Assembly: GCA_030530875.1 (NCBI GenBank) | Contig: JAUMUD010000008.1 | Coordinates: 1-64,000 of the forward strand | Source of the DNA: Corynebacterium sp. | GTDB lineage: Bacteria; Actinomycetota; Actinomycetes; Mycobacteriales; Mycobacteriaceae | Reading direction: 5' to 3' | DNA length: 64,000 nt | Part shown: in pieces, positions 18,757-27,044 of the stretch | Layout of the letters: every line of letters starts with the position of its first letter | Position numbering within the stretch: position 1 is the stretch's first letter | Program-made: the position numbers and the translations under genes | The notes under the pieces: model-generated | Seen by the model: only the letters and a program-made list of their open reading frames with translations | Told to the model about the DNA's origin: nothing | Database searches by the model: none

Positions 18757-20502
18757 TTACTTGCCCAGAAGTGCGCGCAGTTCAGAGAGTGCGTCCTCGA
18801 ACTTAATCTGACGAGGGTTCTCCAAATCATCACGCAGGCGCAGTTCCACATTGCCCTCAGCAAAGCTGCGGCCAAGAACGAGGGTATATGGCATGCCAAG
18901 GAGCTCAGCATCCTTGAACTTCACACCAGGGCTGACCTTTGGGCGGTCATCGAAGAGGACATCAATGCCAAGGGCACCAAGTTCCTCCACGATCTTTTCG
19001 GCAGCTTCCATGGCGGCAGCATCCTTATTAGCACAGACCACATGGACCTGGTATGGGGCCACAGATGCTGGCCAGTTAAGACCGTGCTCATCGTAGCGCT
19101 GCTCAGCCAGAACGGCAATCAGGCGGCTCACACCAATGCCATAGGAGCCCATGGTTGGGGTAACCTGCTTGCCATTTTCATCCAGGAAGCCCACATTAAA
19201 GGCCTTAGTGTACTTGCGGCCAAGCTGGAAGATGTGGCCAATCTCAATGCCGCGCTCAAGCACCAGGGTGCCCTTGCCGTCCGGCGCTGGGTCGCCTTCA
19301 CGGATTTCGGCGCATTCGACAAAGGCATCGACCTCAAAGTCACGGCCGGCCACAGCACCAATCACATGGTGCTCGTGCTTATCAGCGCCGGTAATCCAGC
19401 TAGTACCCTCCACCACGCGTGGGTCAGCATAGAGCTTAAAGCCCTGCTCGCGGATGGCCACTGGGCCCACATAGCCCTTGTGCAGGAAGTCATTCTTAGC
19501 GAAATCCTCCTCAGTGGCAAGTTCCACCACGGCAGGCTCAAAAGAGGCCTCAAGACGCTTTTCGTCCACTTCACGGTCACCAGGAAGAGCAACCACAGCA
19601 AGCTCAGGCTCCTCGCCTGGCTGGGTCACCTTAACCACAATGCACTTCAAAGTGTCAGCAGCAGACACACCCAGACCCATGCCATTGGCCCAGTCAACCA
19701 GGGCCTCAATGGTGGTGCAGTCCTTGGTTTGCTTAACCTCGGCTGCTGGGGCATTGCTATAGTCCTTGGCCTCTGGGGCTGGGGTGACCAGAGCCTCAAC
19801 ATTGGCGGCAAAATCGCCCTCAGTGGAACGCACGAAGGTGTCCTCACCATTAGGGGAGATAGCCAGGAATTCCTCAGAAGCGGAGCCACCCATAGCACCG
19901 GACATTGCATGGCAGATGGCATATTCCACGCCAAGACGGTCAAAGATATTCTGATAGGCACGACGGTGACGCTGGTAGGCGGCCTCCAGGCCTGCATCAT
20001 CCATATCGAAGGTATAGGAATCCTTCATCACAAACTCGCGGCCACGGAGGATACCGGCACGTGGGCGCTCCTCATCGCGGTACTTGATCTGGATTTGGTA
20101 GAGAGTGAGTGGCAGGTCCTTATAGGAGGAATACATGTCCTTGACCAGCTGGGTGAACATTTCCTCGTGGGTTGGGCCGAGCAGGTAGTCGGCACCCTTG
20201 CGGTCCTTGAGGCGGAAGAGGGCATCGCCATATTCAGTCCAGCGGTTGGTCTGCTCATATGGTTCACGTGGGAGTAGGCCAGGAATCAGAATCTCTTGTC
20301 CACCAATGGCATTCATTTCCTCACGCACAATCTCCTCAATCTTGGAGAGAATACGCAAGCCCAGTGGGAGCCAGGTATAGATACCGGGGGCCACACGGCG
20401 AATATAACCAGCACGTACAAGTAGCTTATGACTTGGGACTTCCGCATCGGCGGGATCCTCACGCAAAGTGCGCAGGAACATGGTGGACATTCGACTAATC
20501 AT
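18757..20502 (-). CDS. proS: Prolyl-tRNA synthetase
   Basis: Charges tRNA-Pro. The 581-residue bacterial-type enzyme begins [21 protein letters not shown] and has class II motif 2 around [21 protein letters not shown], the editing insertion in the middle and a C-terminal anticodon-binding domain. The ATG lies 8 bases after a TATAGT hexamer that contains no room for a long leader, although AGGAA in the gap may also serve as a weak ribosome-binding site. Divergent from yaaA. Confidence 0.97.
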   Translation of the reverse strand: MISRMSTMFLRTLREDPADAEVPSHKLLVRAGYIRRVAPGIYTWLPLGLRILSKIEEIVREEMNAIGGQEILIPGLLPREPYEQTNRWTEYGDALFRLKDRKGADYLLGPTHEEMFTQLVKDMYSSYKDLPLTLYQIQIKYRDEERPRAGILRGREFVMKDSYTFDMDDAGLEAAYQRHRRAYQNIFDRLGVEYAICHAMSGAMGGSASEEFLAISPNGEDTFVRSTEGDFAANVEALVTPAPEAKDYSNAPAAEVKQTKDCTTIEALVDWANGMGLGVSAADTLKCIVVKVTQPGEEPELAVVALPGDREVDEKRLEASFEPAVVELATEEDFAKNDFLHKGYVGPVAIREQGFKLYADPRVVEGTSWITGADKHEHHVIGAVAGRDFEVDAFVECAEIREGDPAPDGKGTLVLERGIEIGHIFQLGRKYTKAFNVGFLDENGKQVTPTMGSYGIGVSRLIAVLAEQRYDEHGLNWPASVAPYQVHVVCANKDAAAMEAAEKIVEELGALGIDVLFDDRPKVSPGVKFKDAELLGMPYTLVLGRSFAEGNVELRLRDDLENPRQIKFEDALSELRALLGK

Positions 20503-20534
20503 AAGTTCCTACTATACCCGATATAATCGGGGGC
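20503..20534. promoter_or_regulatory. Divergent promoter proS / yaaA with an inverted repeat over the -10
   Basis: On the plus strand a perfect TATAAT (20522-20527) ends 7 bases before the yaaA ATG. On the minus strand TATAGT (20516-20511) ends 8 bases before the proS ATG. The yaaA -10 lies inside CCCGATATAATCGGG (20517-20531), a 6-bp inverted repeat with a 3-base centre, which could be an operator. Predicted from sequence only. Confidence 0.5.
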
Positions 20535-21230
20535 ATGCTCATTATTCTTCCACCTTCAGAGACTAAGGCCTGGGGCACTGAGGACAGTCCTCTAAACATC
20601 CAAGAATTATCCTTCCCTGGTCTTAATGAAACCCGCGAGGAAATTATTCGCGACCTACTAAGTCTCTGCGAAAATATGGAAGAAGCACTGAGCGTGCTCA
20701 AACTCTCCTCCCGTATGGAGGCCGAGGTCAAGGCCAATCGCGTCCTCTTTAGCGCGCCTACTTCCCCCGCTTTTGAGCTCTACACTGGGGTGCTTTTCGA
20801 CGCCCTCCAGCTCCCCTCCCTCTCCCCTTCCGCCCGCCGCCAGGTCTGCATTTCTTCTGCACTTTTTGGTATCACCATGGCGGAGGATTTGATTCCACAC
20901 TATAGGCTTTCGGCCGGTTCGAAGCTCAATTTGATGAAGCGCTGGCGCGGCCAAATCTCCGCTGCTCTGAACGATGCCAAGCCCGGTCTTGTGCTCGATT
21001 TGCGCTCCACTGCCTACCAGAAGCTTGATGATTTGAGTACCTATGAGGGTGAGCATTATGCGGTGAAGGTAGTGAAGAAGGATTCTGGCACTGCCATTTC
21101 CCATACCTCCAAAAAGCACAAAGGCCTTCTTGCCCGTGAGATTCTCGAAAAGGGCTATGAAAGCCTGGACGAGATTCTCCAGGTAGAAGGCCTCGAACTC
21201 GACGGCGATCAGCTCATCTACAAGGTTTAA
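20535..21230 (+). CDS. yaaA: YaaA-family peroxide-stress protein (DUF328)
   Basis: The 231-residue protein shows the family pattern: MLIILPPSETKAWG at the start, then ALFGITMAEDLIPHYRL, LVLDLRSTAYQKL and a C-terminal SHTSKKHKGLLAREIL. In E. coli YaaA limits free iron and DNA damage after peroxide; the fold binds DNA in vitro (family knowledge). The ATG has no ribosome-binding site but follows a consensus -10 by 7 bases, so the mRNA is probably leaderless. The stop lies within a short tandem repeat shared with the convergent MFS gene. Confidence 0.9.
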   Translation: MLIILPPSETKAWGTEDSPLNIQELSFPGLNETREEIIRDLLSLCENMEEALSVLKLSSRMEAEVKANRVLFSAPTSPAFELYTGVLFDALQLPSLSPSARRQVCISSALFGITMAEDLIPHYRLSAGSKLNLMKRWRGQISAALNDAKPGLVLDLRSTAYQKLDDLSTYEGEHYAVKVVKKDSGTAISHTSKKHKGLLAREILEKGYESLDEILQVEGLELDGDQLIYKV

Positions 21231-21256
21231 TCTACAGGTTTAATCTACAAGTTTAG
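21217..21256. repeat. Three tandem 13-14 bp copies spanning two convergent stop codons
   Basis: TCTACAAGGTTTAA (21217-21230), TCTACAGGTTTAA (21231-21243) and TCTACAAGTTTAG (21244-21256) lie head to tail. The first holds the yaaA stop and the third the stop of the MFS gene on the other strand. It looks like local slippage duplication. Confidence 0.8.
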
Positions 21257-22647
21257 AGCGCCTGCGACATTTGCTCTGCTGCCTTACCCTCAGCCACATC
21301 GGCTGGGGTAAACCTCACGCCCACTGCAGCCACCACTAGCACCAAGGCGGCAAGGCCCGCGCAGATAAGCAGACTTTGTGGGTATGCTTGGCCGACCATA
21401 TAGGCGTGGGTACCACTAAGGCTATTCATTTTTGATGTGGTATACGCGGTAACAACGGCAAGACCCAGTGGGCCGCCAAGGGTCTGACAGACCAAGCTCA
21501 AGGCCGTAAGTGGGCCAACCTGTTGTGGTTTCACACCGGCCACCACACCCACCGTCAGTGGGATAAGGACCAGGCCAAGACCGATACCAATGACCAGGAT
21601 GGCCGGGAAGAGATTAGTCCAGTAGCGGGCGCTATCATCAAGGCGGGAGCCATAGATAAAGCCCAGGATAAGCACGAGGGTGCCGGGGACCACAATGGCG
21701 CGTGGGCTGAACTTTTCCACAAGCTTGGAGGCAATATTAGAGCCAATACCCAGGGCAAAAGCGAATGGGATAAAGGCACAGCCGGCAGCCAGTGGCTCAT
21801 AGCCAAGGGCGTCCTGAACAAAGTAGGCGACCTGCACGGTCATGGACATAAGCAATGCACCGACCAAAAGCAGGCAGATAAAGACGCACACGCGCGAGCT
21901 ATTAGTAAAGAGCCCCAGTGGCAGCACGGCATGTTCGCGGTTTCGCTGGCTGAGGAAGAAAAGCACCAGGAAGAGTGCACCGATGGCCAGGTAGATCAGA
22001 TGGTAGAAGGTCAGGCCAAAGACCAGGAAGCTTGAGCCAGCCACGGCGAGAACTGCACCGCGCACATCCAGCGGCATGCGGATGGCTTCCTCATGGGCAC
22101 GAAGGGCGACCAAACCACAGACCAAAATCAGCACACCAATTGGGATATTAATGAGGAAGATCCAGCGCCAGGAGGCCTGAGTAAGTGCGCCACCAATGAC
22201 CAAACCAAGCACCGAACCAACACCGGTCATCATGGCAAATACACTAAAGGCACGGTTACGCGCCGGGCCGGCCGGGAAGGTGATAACAATGAGCGCCATG
22301 GCTGTTGGTGAGGCGATGGCAGCGCCCATGCCTTGGACGATGCGGGCACCAAGCAGTATTACTTCACTATTTGATAGGCCACATGCTAGTGAGGCCAAAG
22401 TGAAGAGGCCCACACCAGTGAGGAAGGTGCGTTTCCTGCCCCAGACATCGCCAATGCGACCACCGATAAGCAGCAGGCCGCCGTAGGCCAGTGCATAGGC
22501 GGTGATAATCCAGGAGCGGGAGGTATCGGAGAGGCCGAGTTCATCCTGGATGCGGGCAAGGGCGAGGTTAACCACTGTGCCATCAAGGACCACCATCAAT
22601 TGGAGGGCGGAAATAACTATGAGGGCAAGAAGTGGGAATTTCTTCAC
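21253..22647 (-). CDS. MFS drug exporter, DHA2 (EmrB/QacA-like) family
   Basis: A proton-coupled exporter of 464 residues with about 14 predicted membrane segments. Family motifs are clear: LDGTVVNLALARIQ (motif D1) in helix 1, GGRIGDVWGRKR (motif A) and the GVGSVLGLVIGGALTQ (motif C) antiporter motif followed by SWRWIFLINIPIG. The substrate is unknown. Its start overlaps the cobA stop by 4 bases (ATGA), so it is translationally coupled to a tetrapyrrole methyltransferase, which might point to a porphyrin-related cargo. That link is speculative. Confidence 0.92.
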   Translation of the reverse strand: MKKFPLLALIVISALQLMVVLDGTVVNLALARIQDELGLSDTSRSWIITAYALAYGGLLLIGGRIGDVWGRKRTFLTGVGLFTLASLACGLSNSEVILLGARIVQGMGAAIASPTAMALIVITFPAGPARNRAFSVFAMMTGVGSVLGLVIGGALTQASWRWIFLINIPIGVLILVCGLVALRAHEEAIRMPLDVRGAVLAVAGSSFLVFGLTFYHLIYLAIGALFLVLFFLSQRNREHAVLPLGLFTNSSRVCVFICLLLVGALLMSMTVQVAYFVQDALGYEPLAAGCAFIPFAFALGIGSNIASKLVEKFSPRAIVVPGTLVLILGFIYGSRLDDSARYWTNLFPAILVIGIGLGLVLIPLTVGVVAGVKPQQVGPLTALSLVCQTLGGPLGLAVVTAYTTSKMNSLSGTHAYMVGQAYPQSLLICAGLAALVLVVAAVGVRFTPADVAEGKAAEQMSQAL

Positions 22648-23378
22648 AGACCTGCTACCTTTCCAATCACAATCACGGCCGGAGGCTTGATTTCCTCCTG
22701 CTCGATGGTCTTGCCAAGACCAGCCAAATCACACCTAAAGGAGCGCTGCCCCTTGGTTGTTCCTTCTTGAATAATCGCCACAGGGGTCGATTCTGTTAGC
22801 CCGTGGCTAATTAGCGCCTCAGCAATTGCGCCGCCATTCTTCACACCCATAATCACAACCAGGGTGCCATTGGTCTTTGCCAGGGCCTCCCAGTTATTAA
22901 GCGACTGCGGGTGGCCGGGTGGGAGGTGGCCGGAAATCACGGTGAAGTTATGCACCACTCCCCGCACGGTCACTGCTACCCCATCAATCTCAGGCACCGA
23001 AATGGCGGAGGTAACACCGGGAATGACCTCAACACTCAGCCCTTCCTTCGTGAGTGCCTCCATTTCTTCAAAGCCACGGCCAAAGACATAGGGGTCCCCA
23101 CCTTTGAGACGTGCGACCTTGAGCCCGGCCTTGGCTTTTTCAATCATGAGCTCATTAATTCGCTCCTGTGCCATTTGGCGGCCGTATGGGAGTTTAGAGG
23201 CATCAATTAGCTCAACAGAGGCGAGCTTTTCCGCATCGAGGAGCTTATCCAGGGCCTGGGTAGGGCCAAGATGATCGGCAATAATCACATCGGCGGCACG
23301 CAGTCTATCCAGGCCACGCAGGGTGATGAGATCCCAGGCGCCAGGGCCACCACCAATGAGGCTGATTTGGTAATTCAC
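22644..23378 (-). CDS. cobA: Uroporphyrinogen-III C-methyltransferase
   Basis: Uses two S-adenosylmethionine molecules to make precorrin-2, the branch point to siroheme and cobalamin. The 244-residue protein has the SUMT signatures GGGPGAWDLITLRG near the start and RLKGGDPYVFGRGFEE near 94-109. The start is a GTG at 23378 with no ribosome-binding site, but TATCGT (23390-23385) ends 6 bases upstream, so a leaderless transcript is likely. The structured RNA described separately ends just before this promoter. Confidence 0.95.
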   Translation of the reverse strand: MNYQISLIGGGPGAWDLITLRGLDRLRAADVIIADHLGPTQALDKLLDAEKLASVELIDASKLPYGRQMAQERINELMIEKAKAGLKVARLKGGDPYVFGRGFEEMEALTKEGLSVEVIPGVTSAISVPEIDGVAVTVRGVVHNFTVISGHLPPGHPQSLNNWEALAKTNGTLVVIMGVKNGGAIAEALISHGLTESTPVAIIQEGTTKGQRSFRCDLAGLGKTIEQEEIKPPAVIVIGKVAGL

Positions 23379-23384
23379 ATAACC

Positions 23385-23390
23385 ACGATA
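23385..23390 (-). promoter_or_regulatory. Predicted -10 element for leaderless cobA
   Basis: TATCGT on the minus strand, 6 bases from the GTG start. It begins 2 bases past the T-run that ends the upstream terminator hairpin, so the two transcription units abut without wasted sequence. Confidence 0.4.
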
Positions 23391-23392
23391 CT

Positions 23393-23438
23393 AAAAAGCC
23401 GCCCCAAGGTACAGGACGAGCCGGCACCCCTGGGGCGG
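23393..23438 (-). terminator. Intrinsic terminator upstream of cobA
   Basis: CCGCCCCA (23399-23406) pairs with TGGGGCGG (23431-23438) around a long internal loop. On the minus strand it is followed by CTTTTT at 23398-23393. It closes the candidate RNA, and read-through into cobA would be controlled here. Confidence 0.65.
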
Positions 23439-23531
23439 AAAGATAGAGATTATGTGTGTGTAAAGGGCCCGGGACTACTCCCGGACCCGGCTACCGACAC
23501 ACACAACGGTAACCTAGCAACCGAAGTTGCT
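23393..23531 (-). ncRNA. Candidate structured small RNA or leader between cobB and cobA
   Basis: A transcript of about 139 nt can be drawn from the predicted start near 23531 to the T-run at 23397-23393. Reading 5' to 3' on the minus strand it has: a 7-bp hairpin TAGCAAC-TTCG-GTTGCTA (23532-23515) with a stable cUUCGg loop; an 8-bp hairpin GGTTACCG...CGGTAGCC (23514-23489) whose loop holds TGTGTGTGT; a GC-rich 10-bp hairpin with one mismatch (23488-23465); a run ACACACACA (23461-23453) that can pair with the loop of the second hairpin to form a pseudoknot; and a terminator hairpin. The cobalamin riboswitch core, SAM and FMN aptamers were looked for by eye and not found. It may be an independent sRNA or an attenuating leader for cobA. 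Confidence 0.6.
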
Positions 23532-23537
23532 ATCAAA

Positions 23538-23566
23538 ATCCTAGAAAATAAGAGTCGTTGTGTCAA
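23538..23566 (-). promoter_or_regulatory. Consensus promoter of the candidate RNA
   Basis: On the minus strand TTGACA (23566-23561), a 17-base spacer and TAGGAT (23543-23538). This is the best -35/-10 match seen in the window. It lies in untranslated DNA right after the cobB stop and would start transcription at the first hairpin base. Confidence 0.65.
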
Positions 23567-23584
23567 ATCACAATCATTTTGCAC

Positions 23585-24856
23585 TTAGAGCGCAGAAATA
23601 AAACGCTCCAATGCCGCCAAATTCCCTACCGGATGAAGATGTAAATAGCTCGCATATATTGCACCATCCACAAATCCCTCGACCCCCTCGCGCATGGCCC
23701 AAGCCGGGGATTCCTGGCCGTATGTCATGCGGGAATGATGAAATTCATGGGCGCGAACGCGGGCACCCGCTGGCGCTATCACACTATCCTGCGTGGCGAT
23801 TGCCTCCCTATAACCTAAGCTGAGGGTTGACATGGAAGCATGCGCATCGATAACACCACTCATCGGGATGCCATCTATATCCTTGACCAACCAGAGAAGT
23901 CCGCCACATTCAGCCCAAATTGGCAGGCCTTGGCGGGCTTTATCCAGCAGATCCTTCGTTGCCTGTGAGCTGCTTAAATATTTGGCATGAACTTCCGGAT
24001 AACCACCTGGGATATAGAGGCCATCGACCTCCGGAATGGGTTCAACCAGCGGATCAAACTCTACTACCTCCTGGCCACAGAGCTCCGCCCACTCAGGGTA
24101 ACGGAAGCTAAAGGCACGACCAGTTGCAATACCAATCTTCTTGTTTTTATTAGCTAAGGGTTGTAGTGATACAACATCTGTTGTAATTTCCCGCATGAGA
24201 GTGCCAATTGTGTCAATATCGCAGTACTTTTCCACAAGGCCGGCACAGGCCCGCAAATATGCTTCAGCCTCATTATTTTCCTGGACGGTCATAAGCCCAA
24301 GATGGCGGCTCGGCACATGGAGTTCCGCATTGCGCGGAATCAGACCCAAAAGCGGCACACCCGCCTGTTCCGCGGCAGCACGGCAGATCGCTTCATGCTT
24401 GGCCCCACCGACAAAATTAATGATGACACCCACCACAGGCACAGGGCTTTCCATCACATAACCACGAATCATGGCGGCCAAAGACTGGCCAATATGGCGA
24501 GCACTGAGCACCAGAATCACCGGGGCACCAAGAATCTGTGCCACATGGGCACTGGAGGCCTCGGCAGGAACCTGGACTCCCACGCGCCCATCATAAAAGC
24601 CCATCGCCCCCTCAATGATCGCGCAGTCAGCGCCCATAGTGCCATGGGCAAATACCTGCCTCAGGCCCTCCTCCCCGCACAAAAATGGGTCGAGGTTCCG
24701 GGCAACCCGGCGCGAGCCCATGGCCTGGTAGCCGGTATCAATGAAGTCGGGGCCCACCTTGAACGGGGCCGCATTGAAAAGCCGCATGAGCCCCAGTGCG
24801 ATGGTGGTTTTGCCGACCCCGGAGTGGGTGCCCGCCACCATGAGTGCCTTTACCAT
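23585..24856 (-). CDS. cobB: Cobyrinic acid a,c-diamide synthase (hydrogenobyrinic acid a,c-diamide synthase)
   Basis: ATP- and glutamine-dependent amidation of the a and c carboxylates of the corrin ring. The 423 residues have the N-terminal P-loop GTHSGVGKTTIALGL, KVGPDFIDTGYQ, EGAMGFYDG and a C-terminal glutamine amidotransferase domain with the nucleophile in AECGGLLWLV and the HEFHHSR motif. Its start overlaps the cobO stop by 7 bases, so the two are coupled. Complete de novo corrin genes are not in this window. Confidence 0.95.
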   Translation of the reverse strand: MVKALMVAGTHSGVGKTTIALGLMRLFNAAPFKVGPDFIDTGYQAMGSRRVARNLDPFLCGEEGLRQVFAHGTMGADCAIIEGAMGFYDGRVGVQVPAEASSAHVAQILGAPVILVLSARHIGQSLAAMIRGYVMESPVPVVGVIINFVGGAKHEAICRAAAEQAGVPLLGLIPRNAELHVPSRHLGLMTVQENNEAEAYLRACAGLVEKYCDIDTIGTLMREITTDVVSLQPLANKNKKIGIATGRAFSFRYPEWAELCGQEVVEFDPLVEPIPEVDGLYIPGGYPEVHAKYLSSSQATKDLLDKARQGLPIWAECGGLLWLVKDIDGIPMSGVIDAHASMSTLSLGYREAIATQDSVIAPAGARVRAHEFHHSRMTYGQESPAWAMREGVEGFVDGAIYASYLHLHPVGNLAALERFISAL

Positions 24857-25425
24857 TCAATCCCCTTTTGGCCCTTGCGGCCCTGGTCCATTGGGTGCTT
24901 AATCTTGCGCATCTCAGTCACGAGGTCCGCAATTTCAATCAGTCGCGAGTGCGCATTACGGCCGGTCATCACCACATGCTGGGTACCAGGCCTATTTTTT
25001 AGCGTATCGACGACCTCTTCCACATCCAGCCACCCCCACGTCACCGGATAGGTAAATTCATCAAGAATATAGAAGTCATTCTCCTCTTTTTCCAGGCGGC
25101 GTGCGACCTCCGCCCAGCCATCCTTGGCGGCCTGCTCCGGGTCCACCCCCTCCTTATGGCGAATCCAGGACCAGCCGGTGCCCATCTTATGCCACTCCAT
25201 GCCAAGTTCCTTATAGACAGCCTCCTCACCAACCTTCCACTTGGGTGACTTCACAAACTGAAAGACCGCCACATTCATCCCCGCATGGTGTGCTCGAAGA
25301 CCCATACCAAAAGCAGCCGTGCTCTTGCCCTTACCATCGCCAGTGTGGACCGCCGTGATCGGAAGCAAGCGTCGCTGGCGCGTCGACAAGCCATCATCAG
25401 GAACCGTAACTTTACCCTGAGCCAT
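24850..25425 (-). CDS. cobO: Corrinoid adenosyltransferase CobO/BtuR type
   Basis: Adds the adenosyl group to cobalt(I) corrinoids using ATP. The 191 residues show the modified P-loop HTGDGKGKSTAAFGMGLRA, VFQFVKSPKWKVGEE and LDEFTYPVTWGWLD, all typical of this family. The ATG follows AGGAG, 8 bases after the stop of the PucR-type regulator. It is therefore probably cotranscribed with that regulator and with cobB. Confidence 0.95.
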   Translation of the reverse strand: MAQGKVTVPDDGLSTRQRRLLPITAVHTGDGKGKSTAAFGMGLRAHHAGMNVAVFQFVKSPKWKVGEEAVYKELGMEWHKMGTGWSWIRHKEGVDPEQAAKDGWAEVARRLEKEENDFYILDEFTYPVTWGWLDVEEVVDTLKNRPGTQHVVMTGRNAHSRLIEIADLVTEMRKIKHPMDQGRKGQKGIEW

Positions 25426-25433
25426 AATTTCTC

Positions 25434-26918
25434 CTACTGATTCAAGCCAGGACCCGCAGCCAAGAAGGTAAGCAAAAGCTCCGCCTTAACCACCGGATCA
25501 TTCATATTAATATCGCAAATTTCACTAATCATATGCACCCTTGCACGCACCGTATGCCGGTGAATACCCAAGGTAGCAGCAATATTCTGCACATGACCAT
25601 CCAGACGCACGAAAGCCTCCAGGGTCTCACGCAGATGCGTACCATTGGTCTCATCGTACTGGGTGAGCAAATCAAAGGTCTGTGAGCGACGCAACTGCAT
25701 ACTGCTCACAACCTCCTCATTATGCAGCCAAATCGGAAGGGAGGAGCGCGCCACCGTACCACGAGCCGCACTCATGGCCTCCGTAACAAGCTTCTGCGTC
25801 AAATCCGCATTAATATCCTCAATGCGAGTCGGCCCACCAATAGCGCAGCGCAACTGGAACTTCTCCGGCTCCACCTGCTCCTTAATCTCACGGGGCTTGC
25901 GCGATCCACGGAAAAACAACAGCGCCAAATCCGAACCAAAAGGCAGGGCAAAAAGCGCGCGCCCACGCGCCTCACTCTGCTCATCAATATGCTGCAGTGC
26001 CCGCTTAAGCCGCGCCGGGTCCGGGGCCTCGATCACCACCGGGCGCACACGCCCATCCGAATCAATCACCTGCTTAAAGACAGTATTGACCGCATTGCTA
26101 CCTGCATGGGTTTCACCAATCAAAAGCGCCATGGCCAAGGTATTAATCTCCGTATGGGTCTCACGCACCACCACCGGCTGCTGCAGCAAAATCTCCGCCA
26201 GACCCGCCACATGCTTAAAAGCCGTACGAAGCCGCGAATCAAAAGGCGCTGCACGCACACCCACCAACAAGAAAAAGCGCTCACCCTTGGCCCGAAGACG
26301 CTGACTCAACCCATGCTTCTCCCCCGCGGCCAGCGCGCGACTCTGCGTCGCCCCCTCCGCCAGGGCCTGACGAGCCACCGCTACAACCTCATCATCCCCA
26401 CCGGCCTGCACGCGCCCATCATTATCAATAATGCACAGCGGCATCTCAAGCTTGCTGCTCACATAATCCATCAATGCACTAAGCCCACCCCGATTGGCCG
26501 CCCCATTACAGCGCTCCTGAAAATCAATCAACCACTCCGCATCCAAACGGCTACGACGCACCAACTCCGCCTGCACCCTCTGAATAATCGACGCAAAAGC
26601 CACAGGCTTCGGCACAATAAAAAGCTCCATGCCCACCTGCTCACAGGTCCAAATCAACTCAGCTGGCACCTCATCAAAATGCACCTCCACCCCAAAGCCA
26701 ATCCCCACAGCCCCCTTCGCCTGCAGGGTACGCACATAACCACTAAGCTCCGCAGCATTGCGCGCCTGCTGGCCCGTGGTCAGCACAACCGCGCCGGGCA
26801 AAATAAACTCGCAACCAAAATCTTCATTGGTCTGCAAGGGGCCAAGCTCCCCACAGACCTGATTGACCGGCCTCAAGTCCAGGGCTTTTTGCCCATATAA
26901 CCACGTAAACGTAAGCAT
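25434..26918 (-). CDS. PucR-family transcriptional regulator, probable activator of the gab genes
   Basis: The 494-residue protein has the N-terminal purine-catabolism-regulator-type sensing domain (to about 125), a GGDEF-like middle region and the C-terminal HTH of the family (LDGHVQNIAATLGIHRHTVRARVHMI, about 452-475). It is divergent from gabT. In C. glutamicum a PucR-type protein encoded next to gabTDP activates GABA use (from memory), so the same role is likely here. TAGGAT (26930-26925) ends 6 bases before the ATG, which suggests a leaderless message. Its own downstream partners are cobO and cobB, which is unusual for a gab regulator. Confidence 0.88.
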   Translation of the reverse strand: MLTFTWLYGQKALDLRPVNQVCGELGPLQTNEDFGCEFILPGAVVLTTGQQARNAAELSGYVRTLQAKGAVGIGFGVEVHFDEVPAELIWTCEQVGMELFIVPKPVAFASIIQRVQAELVRRSRLDAEWLIDFQERCNGAANRGGLSALMDYVSSKLEMPLCIIDNDGRVQAGGDDEVVAVARQALAEGATQSRALAAGEKHGLSQRLRAKGERFFLLVGVRAAPFDSRLRTAFKHVAGLAEILLQQPVVVRETHTEINTLAMALLIGETHAGSNAVNTVFKQVIDSDGRVRPVVIEAPDPARLKRALQHIDEQSEARGRALFALPFGSDLALLFFRGSRKPREIKEQVEPEKFQLRCAIGGPTRIEDINADLTQKLVTEAMSAARGTVARSSLPIWLHNEEVVSSMQLRRSQTFDLLTQYDETNGTHLRETLEAFVRLDGHVQNIAATLGIHRHTVRARVHMISEICDINMNDPVVKAELLLTFLAAGPGLNQ

Positions 26919-27044
26919 TCTTCCATCCTACCCCATTGGGCCACAGTGGACAATAGGAATTTTTTCTTTCACCCACCCGTACATACTCCCCGGCGCGGCC
27001 GAGCCCTGAAACTAATAAGAACACAAGCAACCGAAAGGAACCCC
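26919..27044. promoter_or_regulatory. Divergent control region between the PucR-type regulator and gabT
   Basis: The 126 bases hold the regulator's predicted -10 (26930-26925) and, next to it, two short dyads: CCCATTGGG (26932-26940) and CCACAGTGG (26941-26949). These adjoining dyads are candidate regulator sites. The gabT side has a long leader with a GAAAGGAA ribosome-binding site. No experiment or alignment supports the operator guess. Confidence 0.35.
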
